Shown here in pieces: positions 1 to 7,886 of a stretch of 52,434 nucleotides of DNA. The position numbers and the translations under genes are program-made. Under the pieces are notes generated by a model. It made no database searches. It saw only the letters and a list, made by a program, of their open reading frames with translations, and had not been told where the DNA came from. Location: the NCBI GenBank assembly GCA_017435965.1, contig JAFSEA010000110.1, positions 1-52,434 of the forward strand. The letters are read 5' to 3'. Each line of letters opens with the position of its first letter. The stretch's first letter is position 1. The stretch is from Oscillospiraceae bacterium. Lineage in GTDB: Bacteria; Bacillota; Clostridia; Oscillospirales; JAAYXM01.

Positions 1-124
1 CCTTGCCCTCGGTATAGTTCATAATGAACATATGGTCGGTAAAAACCTTGCCGAAGCCAAGCTTTGACTCGTCTGCAGGACGGGCTTTCGGGTTTGTTGT
101 TTTTGTTACCGGAAAATTGTACAT
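1..124 (-). CDS. ilvE: Branched-chain amino acid aminotransferase, N-terminal part (cut by window edge)
   Basis: Only the first 41 codons are present. The protein starts MYNFPVTKTTNPKARP and continues with LGFGKVFTDHMF, which is the typical N-terminus of the fold-type IV branched-chain aminotransferase (IlvE/BCAT) of Firmicutes. The enzyme exchanges the amino group between glutamate and the oxo-acids of Val, Ile and Leu, using PLP. The start ATG at 122-124 has a strong AAGGAG site about 9 bases upstream (133-138). It lies 81 bases after the stop of the T-box-controlled acyl-CoA synthetase and on the same strand, so it is probably co-transcribed, although a TATAAT-like -10 (154-159) sits in the gap. 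The catalytic lysine lies outside the window. The family call rests on a short N-terminus, but the match is distinctive. Confidence 0.8.
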   Translation of the reverse strand, partial: MYNFPVTKTTNPKARPADESKLGFGKVFTDHMFIMNYTEGK

Positions 125-205
125 TTCAAACACTCCTTTGAGATTTAGAATAGATTATATATTGTCTGTCCTGCTATTGCAGGATACACGATATTTACAT
201 AGATT
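125..205 (-). promoter_or_regulatory. Gap before ilvE: small hairpin and possible -10 box
   Basis: The 81-base gap holds a short perfect hairpin (TCCTGC/GCAGGA, 169-184) without a T-run, and a TATAAT on the minus strand (154-159). No matching -35 box is visible. The hairpin could mark processing or weak termination between the two genes. Weak evidence. Confidence 0.3.
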
Positions 206-2494
206 TTAGAGCTTATTTCGCTGAATCTTTCCGCTTACGGTTTTGGGAAGCTCATCACGGAATACAACAAGTCTCGGATACTTATAAGGTGCAGTATGCT
301 CTTTTACATATGTCTGGATTTCCTTTTTAAGCTCCTCAGTCGGCTCTGTTCCCTTTGTGAGGACAATGCTTGCCTTAACAATCTGTCCTCTTACTTCGTC
401 GGGAGCAGCGGAAACGCCGCACTCAAGAACATAGGGAAGCTCCATTATAACACTTTCAATCTCAAACGGTCCGATGCGATAACCCGAAGATTTGATAACA
501 TCGTCAACACGTCCGACATACCAATAGAAGCCGTCTTCATCCTTCCATGCAGTATCACCCGTATGGTAATATCCATCATGAAGGACCTCCTCAGTCTTCT
601 CCTTATCACGATAATAGCCGGTGAAGAGACCGCAGGGCATTCCGTCTTTAACATTGATTACGATTTCGCCTGTTTCACCAACTGCAACCTGATCACCGTT
701 TTCATTGACGAGCTCAACATTATATATCGGAGCAGGCTTTCCCATAGAACCAATTTTATGTGGTGCACCAACCATATTACCGATAATCATTGTGCTCTCG
801 GTCTGACCGAAGCCTTCAATTATCTGAAGTCCCGTTGCCTTTTCAAATTGCTTGTAAACTTCGGGGTTGAGTGCCTCACCTGCTGTTGACATATGCTTTA
901 CAGAAGAGAAATCATACTGCGAAATATCCTCTTTTATAAGCATACGAAGCATTGTTGGCGGTGCACAGAAGGTTGTTATATGATGCTTTGCAAACATCGG
1001 AAGAATTTGCTTTGCATCAAATCGATCAAAGTCATATACAAAAATCGGTGCTTCGCAAAGCCACTGACCATAGAGCTTACCCCACATAGACTTTGCCCAT
1101 CCGGTATCGGAGATTGTGAAGTGAAGACCATCAGGATCAACATTATGCCAATATTTTGCAGTATGGAAATGACCGAGAGGATATTTATGGTTATGTGCCG
1201 CAATCTTCGGATATCCTGTTGTTCCCGATGTGAAGAACATAAGGAGAAGATCATCTCCGCAGGGTGAATCCTCGTTTCTCTCAAAGTGAGAACTATAGAG
1301 AGGATATTCATCGTGGAAGCATCTCCAGCCCTCACGGCTTCCTCCAACGATAATCTTGTTTAAAAGCTCCGGACAATTCTTTGCCGCCTCATCAACATTT
1401 GCTGCGACCTCACCATCCGCAGTACAGAGAATTGTATTTACCCCAGCTGCCTTGAAGCGATATTCAATGTCGTGAACAAGAAGCTGATTTGTTGCGGGAA
1501 TCGCAACCGCACCAAGCTTATTAAGTCCAATCATTGCATACCAGAACTCATAGTGACGCTTGAGAATAAGCATTACTCTGTCGCCTTTTTTGATGCCGAG
1601 AGATTTGAAATAGTTTGCGCATCTTGCACTCTCACGCTTTATATCGGTAAAGGTAATACGACGCTCCGTGCCGTCCTTTGAGATGTGGAGCATTGCAAGC
1701 TTCTCGGGCTCACGCTCTGCAAGAGCATCAACAAGATCAAAGGCAAAGTTGAAGCCTTCCGTATTCTTAAACTCAATCTTTGTGGGAGTTCCCTTTTCAT
1801 TTTCTTCGGTGGTTATATATTTCTTATAAATTCTGTCTTTCGTGTCACGGGTTGCAACACGGAAGTCGTCAATCGCCTTTGTTGGCGCAAGCTCCGGAAT
1901 CGGCTCACCGGACGGATTGAGAACAATTGCATAAAATTCACAGTCGCGACCGTTTACGGCAATCATACCGTGGGGGGTATTACTGTCAAAATAAATGCTG
2001 TCTCCTGCTCCAAGGGTTACACGGTGCTCACCGATCTGCACCATAAGCTCACCTTCAATAACGATATCACATTCCTGTCCGTCATGGGAAGTAAGCTCAA
2101 TATCGCGGTTCTGGGCAGCTTCATCATAAACGCTCTTTACATAAAGCGGCTCTGCGATTCTGTTTTGAAATGCATATGCAAGGTTAAAATAGGTCATACC
2201 ATGTGCATTTGAAATCTGCTGACCCGATCCTCTGCGTGTTACGGTGAATGATTTAAGAGTCGGGCTATGACCTTCGATAATATCCGTGACATTTACCCTG
2301 AGTGCAAGGGCGCAACGGTAAAGAAAGGTGAAGTTAAGGTCAGCCTTTCCCGCTTCGCAGAGAAGATATTCCTCAACGGAAATATCTGTTTTTGCAGCCA
2401 TCTCCGCAGGTGTGAGACCTTCGATTTCACGAAGCTCACGGATACGGGAAGCCATTTCCTGAATTTTGTAGTCAAGTCCTGATATTGGTTGCAT
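206..2494 (-). CDS. XRE-cupin-acyl-CoA synthetase fusion (copy 1, Val-type T-box)
   Basis: 762 residues in three parts. Residues about 10-75 are an XRE-like helix-turn-helix (ASRIRELREIEGLTPAEMA). Residues about 130-200 are a cupin of the XRE-cupin regulator type (GDSIYFDSNTPHGMI). From about 255 to the end is an AMP-forming acyl-CoA synthetase with P-loop FTSGTTGYPK, adenylate motif GFGQTEST, hinge motif YRIGPFEIESV and the C-terminal lysine motif PKTVSGKIQ. The synthetase part is most like medium-chain (ACSM-type) enzymes, which make acyl-CoA from a free acid, ATP and CoA. The start at 2494 is chosen because AAAGGA lies just upstream; the frame runs upstream but into the leader terminator. 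A T-box leader precedes it and ilvE follows, so a branched acid such as isobutyrate is a plausible substrate (inference). The HTH may allow self-regulation or be vestigial. Close paralogue of the next gene. Confidence 0.85.
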   Translation of the reverse strand: MQPISGLDYKIQEMASRIRELREIEGLTPAEMAAKTDISVEEYLLCEAGKADLNFTFLYRCALALRVNVTDIIEGHSPTLKSFTVTRRGSGQQISNAHGMTYFNLAYAFQNRIAEPLYVKSVYDEAAQNRDIELTSHDGQECDIVIEGELMVQIGEHRVTLGAGDSIYFDSNTPHGMIAVNGRDCEFYAIVLNPSGEPIPELAPTKAIDDFRVATRDTKDRIYKKYITTEENEKGTPTKIEFKNTEGFNFAFDLVDALAEREPEKLAMLHISKDGTERRITFTDIKRESARCANYFKSLGIKKGDRVMLILKRHYEFWYAMIGLNKLGAVAIPATNQLLVHDIEYRFKAAGVNTILCTADGEVAANVDEAAKNCPELLNKIIVGGSREGWRCFHDEYPLYSSHFERNEDSPCGDDLLLMFFTSGTTGYPKIAAHNHKYPLGHFHTAKYWHNVDPDGLHFTISDTGWAKSMWGKLYGQWLCEAPIFVYDFDRFDAKQILPMFAKHHITTFCAPPTMLRMLIKEDISQYDFSSVKHMSTAGEALNPEVYKQFEKATGLQIIEGFGQTESTMIIGNMVGAPHKIGSMGKPAPIYNVELVNENGDQVAVGETGEIVINVKDGMPCGLFTGYYRDKEKTEEVLHDGYYHTGDTAWKDEDGFYWYVGRVDDVIKSSGYRIGPFEIESVIMELPYVLECGVSAAPDEVRGQIVKASIVLTKGTEPTEELKKEIQTYVKEHTAPYKYPRLVVFRDELPKTVSGKIQRNKL

Positions 2495-2525
2495 AATTAA
2501 GACATCCTTTCCCGGGACGGTGTAA

Positions 2526-2569
2526 TTAAAAAGCACCCGTCCCAAAGCTGATAATCTTTGAGACGAGTG
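2526..2569 (-). terminator. Intrinsic terminator of T-box leader 1
   Basis: The minus strand reads CTCGTCTCAAAG, a loop, then CTTTGGGACGGGTG followed by a run of five T (arms 2569-2556 and 2547-2534). It lies directly after the T-box sequence and ends about 30 bases before the ATG of the synthetase. Confidence 0.88.
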
Positions 2570-2849
2570 TTATTATAATCTCAACACACCCGCGGTACCA
2601 CTCAAATTGCGCACTATGCGCCACTCAGGCTCTATTAAGCCTTATGCATTAACGCAGCATTCACGGAAAGGTTCTACTCACCTCAAAAAGGGTTTTCTTC
2701 CTCTCGGCTCGGAAGCTACAATCACAGAAAACATTACCGACAACTCACACCTACCGTTGTCTCTCTGAGGGTCTGCATATCTGTGCCCTCTTCGTCGAAG
2801 CCTTTTATTCTATTGTAAATATTATATATCAGCAGTTCGGGATTGTCAA
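2526..2849 (-). promoter_or_regulatory. T-box leader 1 with its promoter (probable Val specifier)
   Basis: Read on the minus strand. A promoter TTGACA (2849-2844), 17-base spacer and TATAAT (2826-2821) begins 18 bases after the stop of the upstream synthetase. The leader then has Stem I with the GACGAAG kink-turn strand, an AGAGAG bulge and a distal loop GGTAGGTGTGA. It also has the T-box proper (TGGTACCGCG, 2600-2591) and an intrinsic terminator. The lower Stem I helix GAAG/CTTC and upper helix CACAGA/TCTGTG leave a 3' loop ATTGTAG. By analogy with the clear Leu leader in this window, where the specifier lies one purine before the lower helix, the specifier is GTA (Val) at 2719-2717. ATT (Ile) is the main alternative. 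Uncharged tRNA would stabilise the antiterminator and turn on the synthetase and possibly ilvE. Confidence 0.9.
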
Positions 2850-2866
2850 TACTTTTATATTGTAAA

Positions 2867-5134
2867 TTACAGTTTATTACGCTGGATTTTTCCGGAAATA
2901 GTCTTGGGAAGCTCATCACGGAACACCACAAGACGGGGGTACTTATAGGGAGCAGTATGCTCCTTGACATAGTTCTGAATTTCCTTCTTAAGCTCTTCTG
3001 TCGGCTCCGTTCCCTTTGTGAGAACAATGCTTGCCTTTACAATCTGGCCTCGAAGCTCATCGGGAGCAGCAGAAACGCCGCACTCAAGAACATAAGGAAG
3101 CTCCATGATGACGCTTTCAATCTCAAAGGGTCCGATGCGATATCCCGATGACTTGATAACATCGTCGATACGGCTTACATACCAGAAGTAACCGTCCTCA
3201 TCACGCCACGCAGTATCGCCTGTGTGGTACATACCGTTTCTCATACACTCTTCCATCTTTTCCTCATCATCGAGATACTGATTGAAGAGACCTACCGGAA
3301 TACCATTATCAAGACGGATAGCGATTTCGCCAACTTCGCCGTTTGCAACAGGATTATCATCCGGGTCAACGATTACAATGTCATACTGAGGAGACGCCTT
3401 GCCCATTGCGCCGAGTCTCGGTGTTGTTCCATAGAGGTTCGCGATTGCGAGAGTAGTCTCCGTCTGACCGAAGCCTTCCATTATCTTAAGACCTGTTGCC
3501 TTTTCAAATTGCTTGAAAACTTCGGGGTTAAGTGCTTCACCTGCAGTTGTCATATGATGAATTGAAGAAAGGTCGAATTTTGAAAGGTCTTCCTTTATGA
3601 ACATACGAAGCATTGTGGGAGGTGCACAGAAAGTTGTGATGTTGTATTTCGCAAACATGGGAAGGATTTCGTTTGCATTGAAACGGTCAAAGTCATATAC
3701 AAAGACCGCACCTTCACAAAGCCACTGACCGTAGAGCTTGCCCCAGAGGGACTTGCCCCAACCGGTGTCGGAAATTGTGAAATGAAGACCATCTCTTTCG
3801 CAACAATGCCAGTATTTTGCAGTAACAAAGTGTCCGAGACCGTATGTGTGCTTATGCTCAACCATTTTCGGGTTTCCGGTTGTGCCGGAAGAGAAGAACA
3901 TAAGAGCCGGTTCCGATCCCGAAGGTGTTTCCTCTGTTCTCTCAAAGTTGCTTGAATACATTGGATATTCGCTGTCAAAATCGTGCCATCCGTCACGCTT
4001 TCCTCCAACGAGGATAAGCGTTTTCACGCTGGGGCACTTCTTTGCAGCTGCTTCCGCAATCTCTGCAGTACCGTCATCGGCAGTACATACGATTGCTTTT
4101 ACATTTGCAGCCTCATAGCGGTATACAAAGTCGTGGTCCTTGAGCTGATGCGTTGCAGGGATTGCAACTGCGCCGAGCTTATGAAGAGCAACCATTGAGA
4201 ACCAGAACTGATAGTGGCGCTTGAGAACAAGCATAACTCTGTCGCCCTTCTCGATTCCGAGAGATTTAAAGTAGTTTGCACAGCGTGCCGACTCACGCTT
4301 TATATCCTCAAAGGTGAAGCGGCGTTCTGTCAAATCCTTTGCAACATGGAGCATTGCAAGCTTTGTGGGAGTTTTCTTTGCAATCTCATCAACAACGTCA
4401 AATCCGAAATTGAACGACTCTGTGTTTGTGAATTCAATCTTCTCTAAAACTCCCGGCTCACTCTCCGTGCATTTTACAAACTTGTCGCAAACAAGGCTTG
4501 TTGTGGGACGGAGCGATACAACGCTCTCCAAAACTTCATTTTCCTTTGCATCCTCTCCGGGAAGAACGACTGCACAGAAAGTACAATCCTCACCGCCTAC
4601 GGCAATCATACCGTGAGGGGTTGAGCTGTTGTAGTAAATGCTGTCGCCCTCATTAAGAACTTCCGTGTGCTCGCCGACCTGAACCTTAAGTGAGCCGCTG
4701 ATAACAAGGTCAAATTCCTGACCGCTGTGCTTTGTAAGATGGATGGGTTTATTCTGAAGCTCTTCTGAATATTCATATTTAACCCAATGGGGTTCTGCGA
4801 TTTTGTTTTTAAATTTCGGGGCGAGGTTCTGGATTGTGATGCCCTCCTCCTTTGCGGTCTCCTGACCTTTGCCCTTACGGGTTACGGTGTAGGACGAAAG
4901 ACGCGCATTCTTTCCCTCCAAAAGCTCTGAAAGCTCCATACCGAAAGCAAGTGCGCATTTATGAACAAATGCAAAAGGCATATCCGCCGCACCGTTTTCA
5001 TATTTTTCGTATTCTTCAAGTGTTACTTCGGTTTTCTTTGCCATTTCCTCGGCACTCATACCTAAAACATCACGCATTTCACGGATTCGGGAAGCCACCT
5101 CATTAAGCTGTGCCATAGTTTTTTGTGTGCTCAT
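2867..5134 (-). CDS. XRE-cupin-acyl-CoA synthetase fusion (copy 2, Ile-type T-box)
   Basis: 755 residues with the same order as the downstream copy: HTH (about 12-70, ASRIREMRDVLGMSAEEMA), cupin (about 125-195, GDSIYYNSSTPHGMI), then an AMP-forming acyl-CoA synthetase of the ACSM type with FSSGTTGNPK, GFGQTETT, YRIGPFEIESV and PKTISGKIQ. All catalytic motifs are intact. The start at 5134 follows AAAGGAG by 8 bases; an in-frame ATG 18 bases upstream lacks this spacing. The last 90 residues are almost identical to those of copy 1, while the middle differs, so the pair is a tandem duplication with diverging substrate or regulator regions. Its own T-box leader reads best as isoleucine. The inferred substrate is therefore 2-methylbutyrate, giving the precursor of 3-methyl-2-oxopentanoate by reductive carboxylation. 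The substrate is inference only. Confidence 0.85.
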   Translation of the reverse strand: MSTQKTMAQLNEVASRIREMRDVLGMSAEEMAKKTEVTLEEYEKYENGAADMPFAFVHKCALAFGMELSELLEGKNARLSSYTVTRKGKGQETAKEEGITIQNLAPKFKNKIAEPHWVKYEYSEELQNKPIHLTKHSGQEFDLVISGSLKVQVGEHTEVLNEGDSIYYNSSTPHGMIAVGGEDCTFCAVVLPGEDAKENEVLESVVSLRPTTSLVCDKFVKCTESEPGVLEKIEFTNTESFNFGFDVVDEIAKKTPTKLAMLHVAKDLTERRFTFEDIKRESARCANYFKSLGIEKGDRVMLVLKRHYQFWFSMVALHKLGAVAIPATHQLKDHDFVYRYEAANVKAIVCTADDGTAEIAEAAAKKCPSVKTLILVGGKRDGWHDFDSEYPMYSSNFERTEETPSGSEPALMFFSSGTTGNPKMVEHKHTYGLGHFVTAKYWHCCERDGLHFTISDTGWGKSLWGKLYGQWLCEGAVFVYDFDRFNANEILPMFAKYNITTFCAPPTMLRMFIKEDLSKFDLSSIHHMTTAGEALNPEVFKQFEKATGLKIMEGFGQTETTLAIANLYGTTPRLGAMGKASPQYDIVIVDPDDNPVANGEVGEIAIRLDNGIPVGLFNQYLDDEEKMEECMRNGMYHTGDTAWRDEDGYFWYVSRIDDVIKSSGYRIGPFEIESVIMELPYVLECGVSAAPDELRGQIVKASIVLTKGTEPTEELKKEIQNYVKEHTAPYKYPRLVVFRDELPKTISGKIQRNKL

Positions 5135-5175
5135 TGGAAATTCTCCTTTCAAATTAAAAAATATTTTTTAATTGA

Positions 5176-5507
5176 ATAACAAAGACTCGTCTCAAAGCTT
5201 TTACTTCTTTGAGACGAGCCGAATAAACTATATCCGATACCCGCGGTACCACTCAAATTGCACTTATCGTGCCACTCAGGCTCTATCAAGCCTTATGCAT
5301 TAACGCAGCAATCACGGAAAGCATCTACTCATTCTTCTTTGGGAATTTTCGGGCTTTCGGCTCAGAAGTGATAGGTTTCAAAAGCACTCTGCTATCGGGA
5401 TCGCACCATCCCCGACTCTCTGAAAGTTTCGTTACTTTTCCGTCTTCGTCATAGCCTTTGCTATTCAATTTTGTTGATATTATACTCCTGCATTTTTTGT
5501 TTGTCAA
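5176..5507 (-). promoter_or_regulatory. T-box leader 2 with its promoter (probable Ile specifier)
   Basis: The promoter is TTGACA (5507-5502), 17 bases, TATAAT (5484-5479) on the minus strand, just past the rhamnosidase stop. Stem I has GGCT/AGCC at the base, the TGAC/TGAG kink-turn, helix GAAG/CTTC, an AGAGAG bulge and a distal stem closed by TCGGG/CCCGA around GATGGTGCGAT. The T-box GGTACCGCGG is at 5250-5241 and a terminator follows. The 3' side of the specifier loop reads GAAACCTATCA. The triplet one purine before the lower helix is ATC (Ile, 5372-5370). An ACC (Thr) reading after GAA is the main alternative. The antiterminator region is nearly identical to that of leader 1, consistent with duplication of leader and gene together. 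Confidence 0.9.
5179..5220 (-). terminator. Intrinsic terminator of T-box leader 2
   Basis: The 14-base arms GGCTCGTCTCAAAG (5220-5207) and CTTTGAGACGAGTC (5197-5184) pair almost perfectly on the minus strand. The T tract is short and interrupted (TTTGTT). It follows the T-box element directly. Confidence 0.85.
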
Positions 5508-5536
5508 GAGTTTTTTGAAAAAATTTTATTCTTATT

Positions 5537-7756
5537 CTATCGCACAAAATGATGTTTCCCGCTTTCCAGCACAAGAACTTCTTCGCCGGGTAAGGTGAAT
5601 CTTGCAGCTACACCCTCGGGCAACTCTATGTCATAACATATATGTTCATCTTCATAATACCATTTTGCACTGATTTCGCCATACGCCGTTTTAATGCTTC
5701 CTTCCGAAAATCCCATTTTTTCCAACGGATGCGGAGTGATTTCAACCTCGCTGTATCCCGGCTTTATCGGCTTTATTCCCACAGCAACACCGAAAAGCCA
5801 ATCAAACACGGCTCCGTATGCATAGTGATTGAACGAATTCATATCCGAACTCCAGAAAGTTCCGTCTTCCCTGATGCCATTCCAATGCTCCCACATAGTT
5901 GTTGCACCATGATTTACCGAATATAACCATGACGGATATTCCTCACGGAAAAGAAGCTTATAGGCAATATCCGTATATCCGTTTTCGGATAAGGCGTGAA
6001 GGATATACGGTGTTCCGAGAAAACCGCAGCTGTTACTTTCTCCCTTTTCCTCTATAAGCTCAACAAGCCTTTTTGCAAAAGTAGTTCTGTCCTTTTCTTC
6101 ACAAAGCCCGAAACAGAGAGCAAGCACATACGCAGTCTGCGTTTCGATAGTCGGTTCATCATCGCCGTTTTTCCAATCATCAGGAACAAGGTGTACCTTT
6201 CCGTCTTTTATATATTTAGACCGAAATGCAAAAAGAATCTTCTCATAAAGCTTCTCATATTCAAACATATCTTCGCCGAGCACTTTTCCTGCTTTTATGA
6301 GGATTGACGTGGAATACGCAAAAAACGCACTTGCAATGAAATATGTCGGAGTAATTCCTTTATATCCGTCCGGGTTTCCGTCAAGCGCAAGCCAATCTCC
6401 GAAGTGCTTACCGAAGCTCCACAAATACTCGCTTCCGCTTTCCTTTTTCAGATATTCGACCCATTTTTTCATCATCGGGTAATGCTCTTGCAAAAGGTTT
6501 TTATCTCCGTAAGCAAGATAAAGCTCCCACGGGATTATGCACGCAGCGTCACTCCAACCGGCAGACGGATTGATTTCTCCGGGAGTATTTCTGCAATCCG
6601 GAATAATAAAGCTTACCGCGCCGTCATCACCCTGCTCTTCCGCCATATCACCGAGCCATTTTGTGAAGAACTTCTTTACATCATAATTTATCATCGCAGT
6701 TCGTGCAAAAACCTGTGCATCCCCAGTCCACCCCAGACGCTCGTCACGCTGGGGACAATCGGTGGGAACATCAAGAAAATTGGATTTCTGCCCCCACAGA
6801 ATATTGCTGTAAAGCTGATTTATTTTTTCGTTGCCGCAATTAAAGAAGCCTGTTCTTTTCATATCGGAATAAACTGCAACCGCACAAAATCTTTTCGGGT
6901 CAATCTCTTCAAAGGGATACTCCGTAAGTCGCACGTATCGAAATCCCTGAAAGCAGAATCCCGGCTTGAACACATCGTTTTCGCCACTGAGAATATATAC
7001 GTTTTCGTTTCTTGCCGAACGCATATTCTCCGTATAGAAATTGCCATCATAGTCAAGTACCTCGGCGTGATGCAAAACGATTTTTTTACCGCGCTCTCCG
7101 CAAATTTTAATTTCCACATAACCTGTGAGATTCTGCCCGAAATCAAGAACGAGCTCTCCCTTTGGAGTATGAATAATCTCACACGGTAAAATGCGTTCAT
7201 GCTCCAAAATTAACTCTCCCACTGTAGGGATAAGTCTTGTTTTAAAATCGGATATCTCCGCCTTCCCAAGTAACCTTTCCGATGCCGTCATATCCACAGT
7301 CTCTCCGTGATATATTTCAGAAAAAGTCACTTTTGAAGTGTATACATCCCACAAATCATCCGTGCACAAGTCATCTTCATCACCATCTGTATACAAGATA
7401 TGCAAATTTGCGATTACAAGCGGTTGTTCCGTCTGATACGGATACGGATTGTTGCATCCCACACTTCCGACAGCCCATCCTCTTCCAAGCTCAATGTCAA
7501 TGATATTATCAGAAGCCAGCAAATCCGTAATGTCATACTCTCTGTATTGAACTCGTCTGTTATAACTTGTCCAGCCCGGTGCAAGAACATCATTCCCTAT
7601 TCGTTTTCCGTTTATGTATGCATTAAAAATCCCTATTGCAGAAATTTGTATAATACATTTTTCTATATGTTTTTCACAGCAAAAATTACGACGAAATTTC
7701 ACTACTGCCGCTTCAACATCAACCGGAGATTTTATCCAATTTGCTTTTTTTATCAC
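5537..7756 (-). CDS. GH78 alpha-L-rhamnosidase
   Basis: 739 residues without a signal peptide, so probably cytoplasmic. The N-terminal part has the Bac_rhamnosid_N-type beta domain (NAYINGKRIGNDVLAPGW, about 50-70). A concanavalin-like domain with VLDFGQNLTGYVE follows. The (alpha/alpha)6 catalytic barrel carries the GH78 signature DVPTDCPQRDERLGWTGDAQ around residues 330-350, which includes the acidic catalytic residues, then the C-terminal beta domain. The family removes terminal alpha-L-rhamnose from plant or bacterial glycans. The start is GTG at 7756 with AGGGGTGA upstream. It has its own promoter and stands alone, divergent from the M20 peptidase. The length is somewhat shorter than many GH78 enzymes (about 850-1000) but all core parts are visible. 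Confidence 0.9.
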   Translation of the reverse strand: MIKKANWIKSPVDVEAAVVKFRRNFCCEKHIEKCIIQISAIGIFNAYINGKRIGNDVLAPGWTSYNRRVQYREYDITDLLASDNIIDIELGRGWAVGSVGCNNPYPYQTEQPLVIANLHILYTDGDEDDLCTDDLWDVYTSKVTFSEIYHGETVDMTASERLLGKAEISDFKTRLIPTVGELILEHERILPCEIIHTPKGELVLDFGQNLTGYVEIKICGERGKKIVLHHAEVLDYDGNFYTENMRSARNENVYILSGENDVFKPGFCFQGFRYVRLTEYPFEEIDPKRFCAVAVYSDMKRTGFFNCGNEKINQLYSNILWGQKSNFLDVPTDCPQRDERLGWTGDAQVFARTAMINYDVKKFFTKWLGDMAEEQGDDGAVSFIIPDCRNTPGEINPSAGWSDAACIIPWELYLAYGDKNLLQEHYPMMKKWVEYLKKESGSEYLWSFGKHFGDWLALDGNPDGYKGITPTYFIASAFFAYSTSILIKAGKVLGEDMFEYEKLYEKILFAFRSKYIKDGKVHLVPDDWKNGDDEPTIETQTAYVLALCFGLCEEKDRTTFAKRLVELIEEKGESNSCGFLGTPYILHALSENGYTDIAYKLLFREEYPSWLYSVNHGATTMWEHWNGIREDGTFWSSDMNSFNHYAYGAVFDWLFGVAVGIKPIKPGYSEVEITPHPLEKMGFSEGSIKTAYGEISAKWYYEDEHICYDIELPEGVAARFTLPGEEVLVLESGKHHFVR

Positions 7757-7773
7757 AAAATCACCCCTATTTT

Positions 7774-7802
7774 ATTGTATCACAATAATTACCACACAAC
7801 AA
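7774..7802 (-). promoter_or_regulatory. Promoter of the rhamnosidase gene
   Basis: On the minus strand TTGTTG (7802-7797), a 17-base spacer and TACAAT (7779-7774) precede the GTG start by about 20 bases. Confidence 0.5.
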
Positions 7803-7829
7803 GAGCCAACGCATTCTTTCACCAATGGC

Positions 7830-7857
7830 TTGAAAAACATTTTTAATGTGGTATAAT
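7830..7857 (+). promoter_or_regulatory. Promoter of the M20 peptidase gene
   Basis: TTGAAA (7830-7835), a 16-base spacer and TATAAT (7852-7857). The transcript would start near 7864, which argues against the ATG at 7869 as the start codon and for the GTG at 7887. Confidence 0.6.
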
Positions 7858-7886
7858 TTATTCATTATATGAAAGCGGTGATGGTT

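Noticed and set aside
2734-3027. Open frame of 97 codons on the minus strand before the first synthetase
   Set aside because: It overlaps the end of the upstream synthetase gene, the T-box promoter and Stem I; the RNA structure explains this region and there is no ribosome site.
5325-5507. 60-codon minus-strand frame in the second leader
   Set aside because: It lies entirely within the T-box Stem I and promoter and starts ahead of the transcription start.
6404-7189. 261-codon plus-strand frame inside the rhamnosidase gene
   Set aside because: Antisense to conserved GH78 sequence; no domain or ribosome site.
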